Source: Mya arenaria
Taxonomy: Eukaryota; Mollusca; Bivalvia; Myida; Myidae
Length of the DNA stretch: 64,000 nucleotides
Reading direction: 5' to 3'
Assembly: GCF_026914265.1 (NCBI RefSeq)
Contig: NC_069135.1
Coordinates: 60,316,738-60,380,737 of the forward strand
Within the stretch, counting starts at the first letter, position 1; each line of letters opens with the position of its first letter. The notes under the pieces are model-generated. The model searched no databases. It was not told the origin of the DNA and saw nothing but the letters and a program-made list of their open reading frames with translations. The position numbers and the translations under genes were made by a program. Of this stretch, positions 20,401 through 35,400 are shown one piece after another.

Positions 20401-23400
20401 GTGGTTTTAGTCGATCACTGGCTTTCAAATCTTTTTGTCAAATAAAAAAAAGAATGAACTGCATCAAACAGAGTACTGTAATGGAGGCTGTTATTTTCGA
20501 AATGATCCTATATGGGTAGAGAAAATACAATGGAATATAATATTGATAAATTTAACTCTCAATATTCTGTCACACTGTTTTACGTGCTAAAAAAGTTAGA
20601 AATGAACAATTTATATATGTGTATATGACAGATCCCCAACCCTTGGAGCGTGATCGCCCTGTTGGTGATATTGGCCCCTGACGTGTACGAGATCCAGGAG
20701 ATCATGAGCTGCCTGTCCATCCCCACGTCCCAGTGTACAGCCATGGAAATCATTGAGTGCCTCTACTGTATTGCCTGCTTCCTGTTTGCGTTCAAGCTGG
20801 CTAAACGGGCAGATGTTTGGAACGGGTAAGACTTGCTTTTATGTCACTAACTAAATTAAATCAGAATTTTAAGTAATGAACCATGTTATGGTATTTATAA
20901 GATTTCATAAGCATGTGCTTATTCTATAACACATGAGTAATCTGTAAAAGATTTACAAATTTTAAGATTGATGTAAATATCTATTTTGCATAACCTGGTG
21001 TACAGCCAAAAATTACTATTTGATTTATTGAGTTACCATAGAAGGTTTGCTTTACCCGTTGATTCACCAAGAAAAATGATTGTTTTCTCATCTATGCACA
21101 GAAAAGGCCGTTGTTGTATAGATCTTATTAATTACAAGAAAAATTGTATCAACTTAAAGTTGAAGTCATACCACTAAGAAGTGGTACCATGTTTGGAGAA
21201 GTTGTCGCATATTAGTGCTGACACTTATAGTTTAAACTTATTTATTTTATAACGATTGTGAAACAAGCTGTTACAAACTTTGATTAATCACTGTCATTGG
21301 CAGGGTGTTATGTGAGAGTGTGGTCTTGTAATGTGGGTACCCGAAGGATACACACTTGTCCGGCTTGGTGACCACAAACCAAACTCACTTGCACCCAGGC
21401 CGGGAATCGAACTCGGGTTGCCTTGGTGAGAAGCGAGTTCGCTAACCACAGCGCTAACTGGATAACCTTAAGCTGACACTTAGCATCTGAACAATGAATA
21501 CACATGGGACGTCACTTCTCCAAATCTAGACTTTTGGTTGTTACACCTTTGAAGTATCCATCATATGTTTCCGGTACGGATAGAAAAATCCGACCCGAGG
21601 GTACGCATGTAAGCAGGTAACAAGGCTTGCTATGCCCGAGAGTCAGTTTTTTTATCTGGACCGGAAAAACATGATTGATATTTTTTCTTGCATATCTAAA
21701 AATTCGAATTTGTGGAAAAATGGACGTAGAAAACACACTTTTGATCATATCACCAAAAAACATGTGCAATGTTGTTTACTGACATCATAAAGCTCAGTAA
21801 TTTTAAACCACAATTGATGTCAAATAGTTCATCTAAAAATCACGTTTTTACGATTATTTATTTTTAATTTTAGTCTTGCATACTTATAATGTTTGATTGC
21901 TCTTCACTGAAAGTCCATAATAAACTTCATAAAGTAAAGTGGCGCGTTGTTGCCTGTGACTCATCTTACATGGGGGTGTAAGATGGGTTTTTCCAGCACT
22001 GGTTACATGACCGGAAACACAAGTCCAGTATGCAGGAATGTCCTGCACCCACCTTGTTTACACCATTATATTTCTCTTGCAGGATGCACTATCGTCTATT
22101 CTACGCACTATATCTGTTTGAAAATGCTTCATCTTCTTCCGCTGGCGATCTCAAAACCATCATGGCAGACAGCAAAGCAGGGCAGCAGTCACTGTATAAA
22201 TACAGGTAGGCCAGAAACTGTTGTTTGCTGCTTTTTTCTGATGGAGCAATTCAAAGCTTTTAAAATTGATAAGTACCTTAAATAAAGATTAGTAAGCAAC
22301 AATTAAGATTGAAGTTATGTGTCCTTTCTTATTAGTGTTTACAGTTTGTATTTGAAATAGAAGTCAGTATGGTCATAGTCTTGTTGTCATCAATGTTGTG
22401 CCAAAACTAAAAAGTTTAAAATGGTTAGGTACACACTGTTAGGAGAAGGGTTAGTGACAATACACACATATATAATACCATATACCTGACTTTAATAATT
22501 GTAGAGCAGTGCCCCTTTAACGGCTTTCAAATATGAGATTTAGAAAGTATTCTGGCTGGTCCCTTCGATATAACAGGTTTGGACTGTAATAATATTTCTC
22601 ATTTAACAACTTCCTTTTTATTCAGTGCTGCTCAGGATAGTGTACGGTTGACCCATGAACAACTGCGGATTGTGAAACACCAGGCAGGGCCTCATGAAGT
22701 CATTAAAATTGTCGCATTCGCAGGTAAAGTCCTGAAAACCGGATTTTTAGAATGGGGATGTTGTTGGGGAGGTGTGTGGCCAGATGGTCATGCAGGCGTC
22801 AAAAAAATATTTGTGTCCGTCCAATAACATGATTGTTGGGTTTATTCTTTAAATCATGTAAAATAATGTGTTATCGGCAAAATGCATTATTGGCAAAATG
22901 CATTATTGGCAATATGTTTTATTGGCAAGATGTATTATCGGCAATATTCTAGCTCGTATTGACAATTCTATGTTTGTTTTGAGGAAATACGGTATTTGAT
23001 AATTTTGGTACCATCTTGTGTCTAGTCCCTTTAATGAGCAAAATAATATCCAAAAGCATATAGATTGTAATTTTTTAGCTTCATGTTCCATCCATAAAGT
23101 GTAAAAAGTAAATGTTTATTCAATTTAAACTGGCATATTGTTTTTAAAAAAATAAAGGTTGCATATCTATATGTGACTTTTTTCTATATTCAGCTACATC
23201 TGCCATTTTGTTAAACTCACGTGATCTGTACCAAAGGTCCTGTGAAATCTTCTATTTTCGTGGTGTCTAAAATCTACCATCTAGACCTTGTTGTAAGTAA
23301 TACCAATCAGAGAATGTCGAATTATCAAACAAAAATCTTGTTTCATGCAAAATAATCATATTTTTTTTAGGTACGGGAAAGACAACCACACTTGTACGCT

Positions 23401-26400
23401 ACACACAGTTTCGCCCTGACAAGAAGTTTCTGCTGGTTGTTTACAACAAGTGAGTTATAAACCTTGCATTTATTTTGAAAAAAAATATTGCCATTTGTGA
23501 CTTTTATATAGACTTAAGATTTTTGAAGATACGCATAGAATTCTTTATGAAATAGGTCTCTGTGCTGGTATTCATAAAACATCTTAAGTCATTTCTTATT
23601 CGAAGTCTTCCAAGGATTCTTAATGAAACCACCTCTGTACCTTCAATATTAGGCAGGTGATGAATTACTTATATGTTTTTTTCAGGTCTGTACGTGACTA
23701 TGCAAAAACCAAATTTCCACATAATGTTGAGTGCCGCACTGGACATTCATTGGCATTTGGAGTGTTTGGAAGACGGTTAGTTGGAAGAATGGAATTTTCC
23801 AAAAATAGAAATGATAAATTGAATTGTTTACTAAGGGCTATTCCAGTAAAACCCATAGTGGGAAGGCAATTATTTTCATAGGATATGGGTGGTTGTTTTT
23901 TTCACCAATTTGGACCCCAAAAGGGTCAATTTGCTTCTGTAGGGGGGTGGTATAATTTTAAAATGCCTTCTCTCCATGGGTTTTATGTTTTTATGGAATA
24001 TCCCTAATTATCCTTGTGTAAGATGATCTAAAAAAAACTTCTTCTTTCTTATCATGAACGTTTTTGTACAATTGACCTGGAACTCAACTCAACTCAGTTG
24101 ATTGCATTATCATATCCTGCAATGTGTGTATAGAGAGTGTATCATATTAATTATACATGTTTTAGTGGAAGGGCATTTTTTTTACATGTTTATGCAAACA
24201 AAACTAGTGAATTTTAATGGAAATGATATGGCATGTAAGTGTTAGGGACTAGACACCAGATGTTCCAAAAATTGGCAAATACAGTATTCATCAAAATGAG
24301 ACTAGAATACCTGGTCCAATGAGACAGATAATACATCATGTTGCATGATAAAAATAATATTTTGTCACTGTCTCAGTTGAGTTTTCCTGTTAAAAATATT
24401 GCATAATGGTTTCCTAATTTATAGTATGTATATTTAGCATGTTAAACTCACATGACTGGAATAGATTAATATACCAACACTATTTCTAAATTTACTGGTT
24501 TTCACATGGTGGACAAACCCAGTAAATTTTGAATTGGAAAAATACGCAAATACTGCAAAAGATCGGAAGCTGTCGTAAACGATGTGATACATCAGTAAAT
24601 AAGATTCAATGTGCTTTCACAACCATATCAATTTTATGTACTAAGTTTTTGTCAATTTGTTTATTTTCATGAACTTGTGTCATGTAGTATCTGGTCCCTT
24701 TAAGCTATTGTTTATATTGACATTATACACTAAAAGCGGAAACCAACCTGAAAACACCTTTAAATGAACTCAGCACTGATTTTCAACTTCAAGCAAAGAA
24801 AATGTTAAGGGCTATTTCGGTTTAACTGCTACTGTAACATCTATGCAACATTAGTTTTACATGATTTATGAACTTATAATGAGAAATGCCAGCAATTGAA
24901 ATAATACACGAAGAAATAACATGAATATTCACATGTACCTTGTTTAAAATTACACAAGCATTTTCTTGTAGACCTCTTATTGCATTCATTCATAAAACTT
25001 TTTCCAGATTTGCGCACAAGTTGGGAAATCTCAAGGTTTACACACTGACGCAGGCTCTCCAAGCTCGCAAGGGAATCAACCTCTACCTACAGGCTAAGTT
25101 CGTCATGACGACCCTCGAGAATTATTTTGCTTCAGCTGACGAAGCAATATCCATGGAACACGTGCCGAGCGAACAGATGGATGAGAAAACTGGGCTGAAG
25201 ACAGCGATTAACCTCGGTGAAAAACGGGTAAGGACCATTAAAAAATTGACCATCTTTCAGAAGTTCAATTCACAATTCCCATAGAAATGACATCCTTTAA
25301 TTAAAAAAAGTATAATAGAGTTTGCATAGTTTTCCTTCCTATGTTGGATTGTATGCCTTGCTCAAAAAACGCTATAAATATTACATTTTTTTTGCGATCT
25401 TCATGAATCTTTGTTAGAATATATTTGTGAATATGGGTCATATCTGGTCAAAAACAAGGTCATTAGGTCAAATATTAAAACAATCTTGTGTTTAAGTTTA
25501 TTATTCCTCTCATATATTAAAATGTTCATCCATTCTTCATGAATCGGGACAGAATATTTCTTAGCAGAATATATGGACCAGTGTGAGTATGGGTCATCTT
25601 GAATCAAAAACTAGGTCAGACTAGTGTGAGTATGGGTCATCTTGAGTCAGAAACTAGGTCAGACCAGTGTGAATATGAGTCAGCAGCATTTACTTTTTCC
25701 CCTATAAGCATACATCCGTCCATACATGCCATATCCCACGGCGGGGGGAAATATTCCCCGGAATTTTTATCCATCCCCCTGTCTCCTGGCGGGAGATAAA
25801 AATCCCCCGGAATTTAAAAAGAACAAACAGAAGAAATATTCCTATAAATTTTGTTCTGCAAGAGCATTACAGTATGACATGACAATGTATCATAAGAATA
25901 TGATAAATCATGCCATAAAATAATTCTGTATAATGAAAAAGTTAAATATATGTGAATACATTTTTTCGTACTTGCATCTGAAGATACTTTGAAATTTCGC
26001 CAGACCTGCTAAAAAAATCCCCATGAATACTACTAAAATCCCCCTGAATTTTCAGGCTTTCTGAACAAATCCCCCTGTATGGCATGTATGTCCATCTGCA
26101 AAATCTTATTTGTCAAATTTTAAAATCCGGCCTCATGCATTTTCCACATTAACCTGTTGGTTGTTTTGATAGTAAGAATTATAATGATAATGTTCTTCTG
26201 ACTTTCAAGCTGCACTCTCACAGATTGACCGTTTTGACAACTCTTTCATTTTTTGTTTTAGAATAAGCCAATTTATGCATTTATGTCTGGAAACCAGTGA
26301 TACAAGGCTAATATCAAAAGATCAGATCGCTATTTCACATAATTACGTTCGAAAATTGATGTCTTATCGCTAAAGCGTTACTAACATTTGAAATTAAATT

Positions 26401-29400
26401 AAATTTTAAACAGCAGTTTTTCAAGCGATTGAGATCTGTTTCATCGCGAGTTATCTTATATGACTAAATTGAAGGCACTGATACGCTAATCGGCTGATTC
26501 TGAGATAAAAAAACTAAAAAAAATGTAAAACCTGTCAATCTGTGAGAGTGTAGCTTTAACATAACCGTCAATATTTCTGATATTTTCAATGTTAAATGCC
26601 TTGCTTTTAAAGGCCCTGGCAATGGATGCTCAGTCTATCTGGCACAAGATGCAGGAATACAATGAAAAGAAGGTTGTCATGACCCATGACGGCTACTTGA
26701 AACTGTACCAGCTTTCTCGCCCGCGTCTCGACAGATACAACTGTATTCTCATAGATGAGGCACAGGATCTCACACCTGGTAATGTATTACTAAGAACAGG
26801 GATATGATTTGTACGCGGATTATGCAGATCTAATTGGCTACAGGGACCAAAAACGTTTAATTGTTTGTTTTGACACACCAGCAGTTCGTTCACTAAGACA
26901 ATGTTATCAAAATGCTACCGAACATTTTGTTTTGTATCCCTGTTGCAACGCAGTGCAAACACTGCAGGGCACCAAACAGCATACTTTTGCCGAAAACATG
27001 TTTACTGAACGCATGGCAGTTTGCATCAAACTTAAAGTCTGATGAGCCCTCAAAAAAGTTTCTGAAAAGCCGGTTTTGGTTCTGTGGTGTTGTGGATCAC
27101 CTCCTTTGATCACAATTGGGAGCCTAAAGAGCTGCCCAAACCTATTGACAAAATCTTTCAGCCCTTCAGCTGCCAGATTCTTCACATTGATACCATGGTG
27201 CCCAAAACTCATGATTCGAAGAAATCACAGTAATTTTGGCATTCTAGCATACATGTTATGTATTATACATTCTTGAACCACACATTATCACTCAGTTTCT
27301 ACAATATTTAGCTTAGAAAATCCATTAGGGAACACCAGGCTTTGGAGATCGACAGAATATGTGCATGTGTGTGTCTTAGAGCGTGTGTGGTTGTTTATGT
27401 GTGCATATGTGTTTGTGTGTGTGTGCTAAAACATAAAAAGCATAGAAATGTTATTCTGCCTTTATTCATAATTTAATTTGCATGTATTGATATGTACTCT
27501 TTGTGAAAAAATATACTATATTTTTTATGTTTTTTACACTTCACTATAAAAGTATTGTACATATTTTTCTGCTGGTCTTGTTGTGAAATAAACATCACTA
27601 TGCACATCTCCTGTGCACGGACTTTTATTCCTTTTCACATACTTACAGCCATCACAGACATCTTGTTACGGCAGCCACAGGGTAAAATACTTGTTGGGGA
27701 CCCTCATCAGCAGATCTACAGTTTTCGAGGGGCGGTCAATGCCATGGAACTTATCCCAGCTGACACAGTCTTCTATCTCACTCAGGTAAGCTGTTCCATT
27801 GCTAAATCAGAGTTAGATCTCTTAAAGGAACCTCATAGATCTCTTAAAGGAACCTCATCAACAGATCTACAGTGTCTGAGGGGCAGTCAACGCCATGGAA
27901 CTTATCCCAGCCGACACTGTCTTCTATCTCACTCAGGTAAGCTGTTCCATGGTTATGACAGAGTTAGATCTCTTAAAGGAACCTCATCAACAGATCTACA
28001 GTTTCAGAGGGGCAGTCAACGCCATGGAACTTATCCCAGCCGACACTGTCTTCTATCTCACTCAGGTAAGCTGTTCCATGGTTATAACAGAGTAAGATCC
28101 CTTTAGTGAACCTTATCAACAGATGTACAGTTTCTAAGGGGCGTTGATTCCCTGAGCTTTATCCTGGCAGATAGTCACTCAGGTAAGGTGTCCATGGTTA
28201 AAACAGGGCTTTATTTCTATTAAGACCCTCCTTTGCAGATTCACAGTTTCTGAGGGGCCGTCAACACTCACACAGGTGATTGTTTTTGCACTGGTGTAGC
28301 TACATGTAGGCATTGTTCGTCTGGACATGCTATTTTATTTTTTTTTAAAGTATGAGTTTTTAGCTTTCACAAAAAAATAAAATGAAATATTGCAATAGCC
28401 TTAGTGTTGGCCTCTGCTTTCGAATTTTTTTTAGCATCTATAAGTAAGATATTCTCAATCAATGAAATGCTTATGTTGTAACAAGAAAACCTGGTAAGCA
28501 ACATGTAGCAAGGCCAATAACTCTGAATGTTATAATGGAGTTATGCCCCTTTTTGATGAAAACTATGTGTTTTCATCCAATTGCTTTGCTTTTGATTTTT
28601 GTTTGGATTTATTTGAAAAGAGCTTAAGGAATTATTGATATGTACTCAACCAGTGCAGGAATTATGTACAGGAAAAAAAAGTACAATAAATTTAATTTCT
28701 GAATGTTTTTTCAGTCTTTCCGGTTTGGCCCCGAGATTGCCCATGTGGCCATGAGTTGTTTGGAGGTTTTGAAAGGGGAGACTAAGAAAACTCTCGTAGG
28801 CAGTGGGAAAAAATGTAAGTACACTTTAACTGTCTTTTTTTTTCAACCGAAAAAGGGGCCAAAATTTGGCCTAATTCACCATCCAAAAAAGTATACTTTT
28901 TTCATAATGTGACTCAAAATTCACAATCCTAAATATTTTTTTTTGTTTTTTTAAGCATAAAACTAGTACATATATCTTTAATGTTAAATGCTGTCTTATT
29001 CTCTTAAAAAAAATCAAATCCATGACCTTAAATGTGCCTTTGCTTTGTTTCCTTGTGTGATATATATACTATGGTAGATTCACAACTTTGTCATTTTGTT
29101 ACTATTTTAACAATTCTCAGGGCCCTGGCCCTTTTCACAAAAAGATGGAAAAAACACTGCCTTTGTTCTAACAGTACATATGGGTAAGGGTGGCTCTGTG
29201 GTTGGATGCCACCAGGGGTTTGATACCAGGACTGGGAAAATTGCCCCTTTCCTCAGTAGGCTTAAAAGAGAACTTAAAAAATTACAATGATTGTACTTAG
29301 AAAATTGTTTAAATATTAAATGCATATAACCAACTGTTATGAAAAGTACCCAGTAGAGGGCGTTTTAAAAATCATCAAAAACTCACAAAGTTGAAACCTT

Positions 29401-32400
29401 TCAGAACGCTACTTCATTAAACAGCCCCTGTTTATTTTTTACTTTCCACTCAAAGCCTTACCAGCTTATAACTGTCTTTATGAATCTGAAATAAATAGAT
29501 TTAGATTATAAGCAATCTTTATAGGTACTGAATTGTTTCAAAGAAATTATAAGAAAGAAGCAAAATAGAAAAGAAAAATTGAAAGGTCAGCCATTATTTT
29601 TTTCAAGGCAACTTTACCATGTACACAAATTGTGATAAATTTACTTAACTTTTTTACTCTCTCACAAGGTCAAATCAACGGGGACAGAGTTGGTCAGTTA
29701 GCCATTATCTGCCGGTGTAACTTTACTGTGTTCAGCGAAGCAGTGAAAAAGTGTTGCTACTCGAATGAGGAATGCAGGGTTGCATTTATTGGCGTAAGTT
29801 GTATAGTTATTTTAAAGAACATTTATGTCAATACCTTTTACCTTGTTTTTGTTTCGAAAAAAACATTCTAGTTGTTGTTATTGTCGACAGAGGCATTCAA
29901 TTTTTTAACCTTAATCATAACTGAAAAAATGTTCAGGATATTTGAATGAAACTTGGTTCACATGTTCCCAGAAATAATATGCACAAGATAACTCTTGCTT
30001 TCACAATTGTTGAATGATTCCTCTTGAAACGACTGAAATAGTAGATGAAAGCTAAAAATGATTCCTTAAATAGTAGTTCTTTGAACTGGTAAAATCTTGA
30101 AAAAGTAACTGAGAATTTTCCCATTTTTATCCAGGGTACAGACAATTTTGGCTTTCCAATGCTCATGGACATGTACAGTCTAACGCTGCCTCCGAATGAA
30201 AGAGACAAAGGTAAGGTTTCATTTTGTTTGTATTATTCAACAGAGCGTTACATGTTTCATTTTGTTTGTATCATTCAACAGAGCGATACACGTTTGTTTG
30301 TATCATGCAACTGAGCGTTACCAGTTTCACTTTGTTTGTATCATTCAACAGAGCATACATGTTTGTTTGTATCATTCAACTGAGCGTTACCAGTTTCACT
30401 TTGTTTGTATCATTCAACTGAGCGTTACCAGTTTCACTTTGTTTGTATCATTCAACTGAGCGTCACCAGTTTCACTTTGTTTGTATCATTCAACAGAGCG
30501 ATACACGTTTGTTTGTATCATTCAACTGAGCGTTACCAGTTTCACTTTGTTTGTATCATTCAACTGAGCGTTACCAGTTTCACTTTGTTTGTATCATTCA
30601 ACAGAGCGTTACATGTTTCATTTTGTTTGTATTATTCAACAGAGCGTTGCATGTTTCATTTTGTTTGTATCATTCAACAGAGCGATACACGTTTGTTTGT
30701 ATCATTCAACTGAGCGTTACCAGTTTCACTTTGTTTGTATCATTCAACAGAGCGATACCAGTTTCACTTTGTTTGTATCATTCAACTGAGCGTCACCAGT
30801 TTCACTTTGTTTGTATCATTCAACAGAGCGATACACGTTTGTTTGTATCATTCAACTGAGCGTTACCAGTTTCACTTTGTTTGTATCATTCAACTGAGCG
30901 TCACCAGTTTCACTTTGTTTGTATCATTCAACAGAGCGATACACGTTTGTTTGTATCATTCAACTGAGCGTTACCAGTTTCACTTTGTTTGTATCATTCA
31001 ACTGAGCGTCACCAGTTTCACTTTGTTTGTATCATTCAACAGAGCGATACACGTTTGTTTGTATCATTCAACTGAGCGTTACCAGTTTCACATTGTTTGT
31101 ATCATTCAACAGAGCGTTGCATGTTTCATTTTGTTTGTATCATTCAACAGAGCTTCACATGTTTCATTTTGTTTGTATCATTCAACAGAGTGCAACATGT
31201 TTCATTTTGTTTGTATCATTCAACAGAGTGCAACATGTTTAATTTTATTTGTATCATTCGACAGAGCATTACATGTTCCATTTTGTTCGTATCATTTAAC
31301 AGAGTGTTACATAATCATTTTATTTGTATCATGCGACGGAGCATTACATGTTTCATTTTGTATGTATCAATTAACAGAGTGTTACATAATCATTTTATTT
31401 GTATCATTCGACGGAGCGTTACATGTTTCATTTTGTTCGTATCAATTAACAGAGTGTTACTTAATCATTTTATTTGTATCAGTCAACAAAGCAAAACTGG
31501 TTTTCATTCAATTTTCTTTTAATCAACAGAGGGTCATGTAATAAAGAACAAGTTTGTTGCCATGTTCAAAACACTTGGCGATCTGGAAAAGTTTGCGACA
31601 AAATCACTGGACGTGGAGCTACAGGGAAAGATTAAGATTGTGAAGACGTACCACCACAATCTGCCCGTGTTTATAAACAAGATCCAGAGCAAGTGTGTGC
31701 GGGATGAAAGGCAAGCAGGTATGTGGAAGTAGATTTAAGGTCATTCCTCAATCATTTCAGAGAGCTTTTTTATGTCATTTAAGAAATAAATTTCTACATA
31801 ATCATAGTAGAAAAAGAAAATATAACTGCTTTTCAATATCTCCAGGGTTCGCACAGATCTGGAGAAGTCATGGAATCTTGATTATTTGCATTTTATCATG
31901 GAAAAATCAGTGAATATTAAAAAATCGTCATGGAAAGTTAAAAAGTATTCTGGAATAAGTCTGTAAGTGCGTAAAAAAATAAATCCGTTAAAATTCAATC
32001 TTAAGAATCCAAATTTAAGAGACAAATCGTGAAAATACATCGCCATGAACTATTCTATCCCATATCCCATAATAGTGAGGAAACTGTCCAGTCGGATATG
32101 TGTATTCCCCCACCCACTTCCCCCAAACATAAAAAATAAACAACACTTATTTTGCAGTAGATTACTTTTGCAAATTAAAAGTCAGTATACCATTAAAATG
32201 TGTATATCTTTGTCCTGATTTTGAGTTGTGTGTGTTTGGTTGGTATCAACTGAGAAATATCCTGGAAATGTCATGGAAAAGTCATGGAATTCTGGTACCC
32301 AAGATCTGTATGAACCCTGATCTCATAGCTCATATCATAATAGTTCAGTGTCATTATGGTGTTATGCAAAAATGTAATTCATGCAATAATAATATAATGG

Positions 32401-35400
32401 TTAATCAATAAAGGTTAAATATAGAAATGTTTGAATGACTGGGAACCAGTGATATAAGAAGGCTGACTAAAGATTAGACACAGTTTTCATATTTATGGTT
32501 GAACATTAATGTTTTATGGCTAAAAGCGTTATTAAGTTTTTAGGCAGGACTGTTTTTAGGCATATTCAAATACCGGCTGTGTTTTTAATAATTGAGATCT
32601 ATTATATTTTCAGTTATCTTATTTGACTGAAATGAAGGCAGTGATGCCAAACTCAGCTGATCAATTAGTGGGAGTACAACTTAAAACTTATGTTGACAAA
32701 AACTTTTAACTCTCCTTACCACCTATCTGATATTCTATTTATTTATTTTGTTTTTCTTTAAAGTTTAAATATGGGACTCTATTGTTCATCAGTACAATTT
32801 ATATATAATGAACGTGTAATAACAAAATTCTAATGGCAATGTGTAAAACAATCACATCAAACATATAAATTGATTTTAATGCATTATTGCATAGTCATTT
32901 ATGATGTATTTAGGGATGTCATTTGTCCAGGGACCTTTTTTATCTGATTGTGAAAAGTTACCGGTAGCTGGTTGCTCTTTTATTTGTTTTTAGTATGGAT
33001 TTGACATTTGAATCAAATTTGAAGTAAGGAGATCTTCCTTCTGCTTTTGACCTACATTGGGGGCCTAAATGCCGACAAACCAATCACCAAAATGACACAT
33101 CCCTTCAGCTGCATTGTCATTTACATCCCTCCTAATATATCATTTTTTCTACCCCCAGACTATGTGTTCAGTACCGCCCACAAGGCCAAAGGTCTTGAGT
33201 TCAGCACAGTGCGGGTGACCGACGACTTTGCGGGTGACATTTCCCGGGCAATCATTGTGATGCCCAACCCAGTGGCAGGGCTCGCTGACCTTGCACGTGG
33301 GTGGGGCGGGGAAGAGAATGATCGGGAGGAGGACCTGAACTATATCGCCGTCAGACCCAGTAGGTGGTGATATTCAAAGTTGTGGCCATGTATATATCTT
33401 TGAGGTTTGATAATTATCAGCTGTTAGAACTAATTTATTGAGTTTTCATAATTATTTGCTGTTAGAACCAATTTTTGAGGTCTGATAATTATTAGCTGTT
33501 AGAACCAATTTATTGAGGTTTGATAATTATTAGCTGTTAGAACCAATTTATTGAGGTTTGATAATTATTAGCTGTTAGAACCCCTTCATATTCCCTGTAA
33601 TAAAGTGAGAAATAGAGAATAAATATTGATGTCCACTTTGTGGTGCAACAGACTATGCCTTTATGAGATAAACTGATTAATTGATAATCTATTTAGGCAG
33701 TGAGTGTAAGGAGGATGAGCACAATCTACTTTACGTGGCCGTCACCCGTGCCAAGAATGCCCTCCAGATGTCGCCTACCCTTCTTACTATCCTCAAAAGA
33801 GCTGGGGTGAGAATGGATAAAAAAAATCAATTCTTATATTTGTTGTGTGTTTTCTTTGATAAAAATAATGCTACAGTGTGTATTAAGTTCTGTTATTATA
33901 TCATATATGTAATGATAGCTTCAGCGTTTGTTTGTCTGTATACAAAGAGCTTTAATGTTAACACTATATCAGAATAATGTTAGGCTAGCAAAACTTAGTA
34001 TAAAGGGCAATGAGGGATTATCTTCTACTTTCTTATGGTTCTCTTTACACCACAACTCTGAACAAAAGGCAGCACTGACGTTGAAAATAACCACCATTTG
34101 CCCCTCCCTCATTTGTTTATGACCAGGACGAAAATCAGGAACATTTATTGTAAAAATATTAATATCAACCAAAAAGTCAACGAACACCCCCCCCCCCTCC
34201 TCCCCATTAAAAATGGTTAAACTAAGAAATGAACGAGAAATATCTCCCATGCGTAGACTCAAGAAGAACATTTCAAATTTTGGTAACAATTTTTTTATAT
34301 AATGTAGCTACAGTGTTTTGTCAATAAGAAATGTGTGTTATTGGAGTTTTTATAATGCGATTTTATTTTATTCACAATCAAAAAATTCACTTAGGCATGA
34401 TTTAAAGATGCACTATTACTCCCAATTAAGATTTAACACATTTAATACAATTGTTTTAATGTATAGAGCCCAAAAGGATGACTAAATGTAGAAAACAATG
34501 GTTCTTATGAAGGATACGGATTTTTTAAAAGAAATATGCAGAAAACATGGTATTTCTACCTTATGAGACCATAGCAAATTGCAGTAATTCTTTTAGCATT
34601 CACGAATCATTTAAATTGTTTGTGTTTTCAGCTATTAAATACACAGTTATAATAGTTTTAATAGTAATATATATTTTCCATAAATGCATTATTTAGTAAG
34701 AAGTTGAGGATTTATCACTAAAAGTTTGTGTTTGTTTTACATATGTATGTATCGATTTTCAATAGTGTCACTTTAAATCCATGTAAATGTTTTTATATCC
34801 AGATTCGGTTCACATACCCAGTATCGAGTGCAAAGCTTGCAGAGCGAGTTGTGCCGTTTAGGTGTTTGGAGACGAATGCAGAGTTCAAACCCCACTGTGT
34901 GACCCTGGAGAAGCAGAAAATTACCTTGGTAAATTATTTAAAAGATGGGTATATGTCGGCATCAATGTTTTTAATCTTTGCTTAAATTGAATTATTTTAC
35001 TCACTTTTATTAACAGACCGAAAAGCAACTGACAATATTCATTTGGACCAAATCTTGTTACTGTAAATCCAAGCTTTGAATGATTCAAATTTCAATAGTG
35101 TTGTAAATGTTTTTTTGGCAAAATAAAGTATTTTTGTCAGAAGTTTACATATACTTAACAGTGCAGTTCTAATTCAATCTTTTGATTTGTTTCATTATTA
35201 ATACAACCATTTTGTTCACATTTTACATGATATTTTTGTCCAAACCTAAAAAAAGTGAACGAGTCCCTTTCAACACCATGTCAAATTAGAAATTATTCAT
35301 ATATATATATATTTATAATGTTCACTGCTTTATAAACCTAGAACTTAGAAACATTAGCAGGAACTTTCAACTGTTAACTCTCATTTTATTTTTCTTGGTT

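Noticed and set aside
27555..28106. A 183-codon frame through exon 11 and beyond
   Set aside because: It reads through a good donor at 27786 into tandem exon copies in another frame; the spliced model is supported by phases on both sides.
30735..31541. A 268-codon plus-strand open frame
   Set aside because: It is the translation of the 38 bp minisatellite in FBH1 intron 14, whose higher-order period is a multiple of three. It has no independent gene signal.
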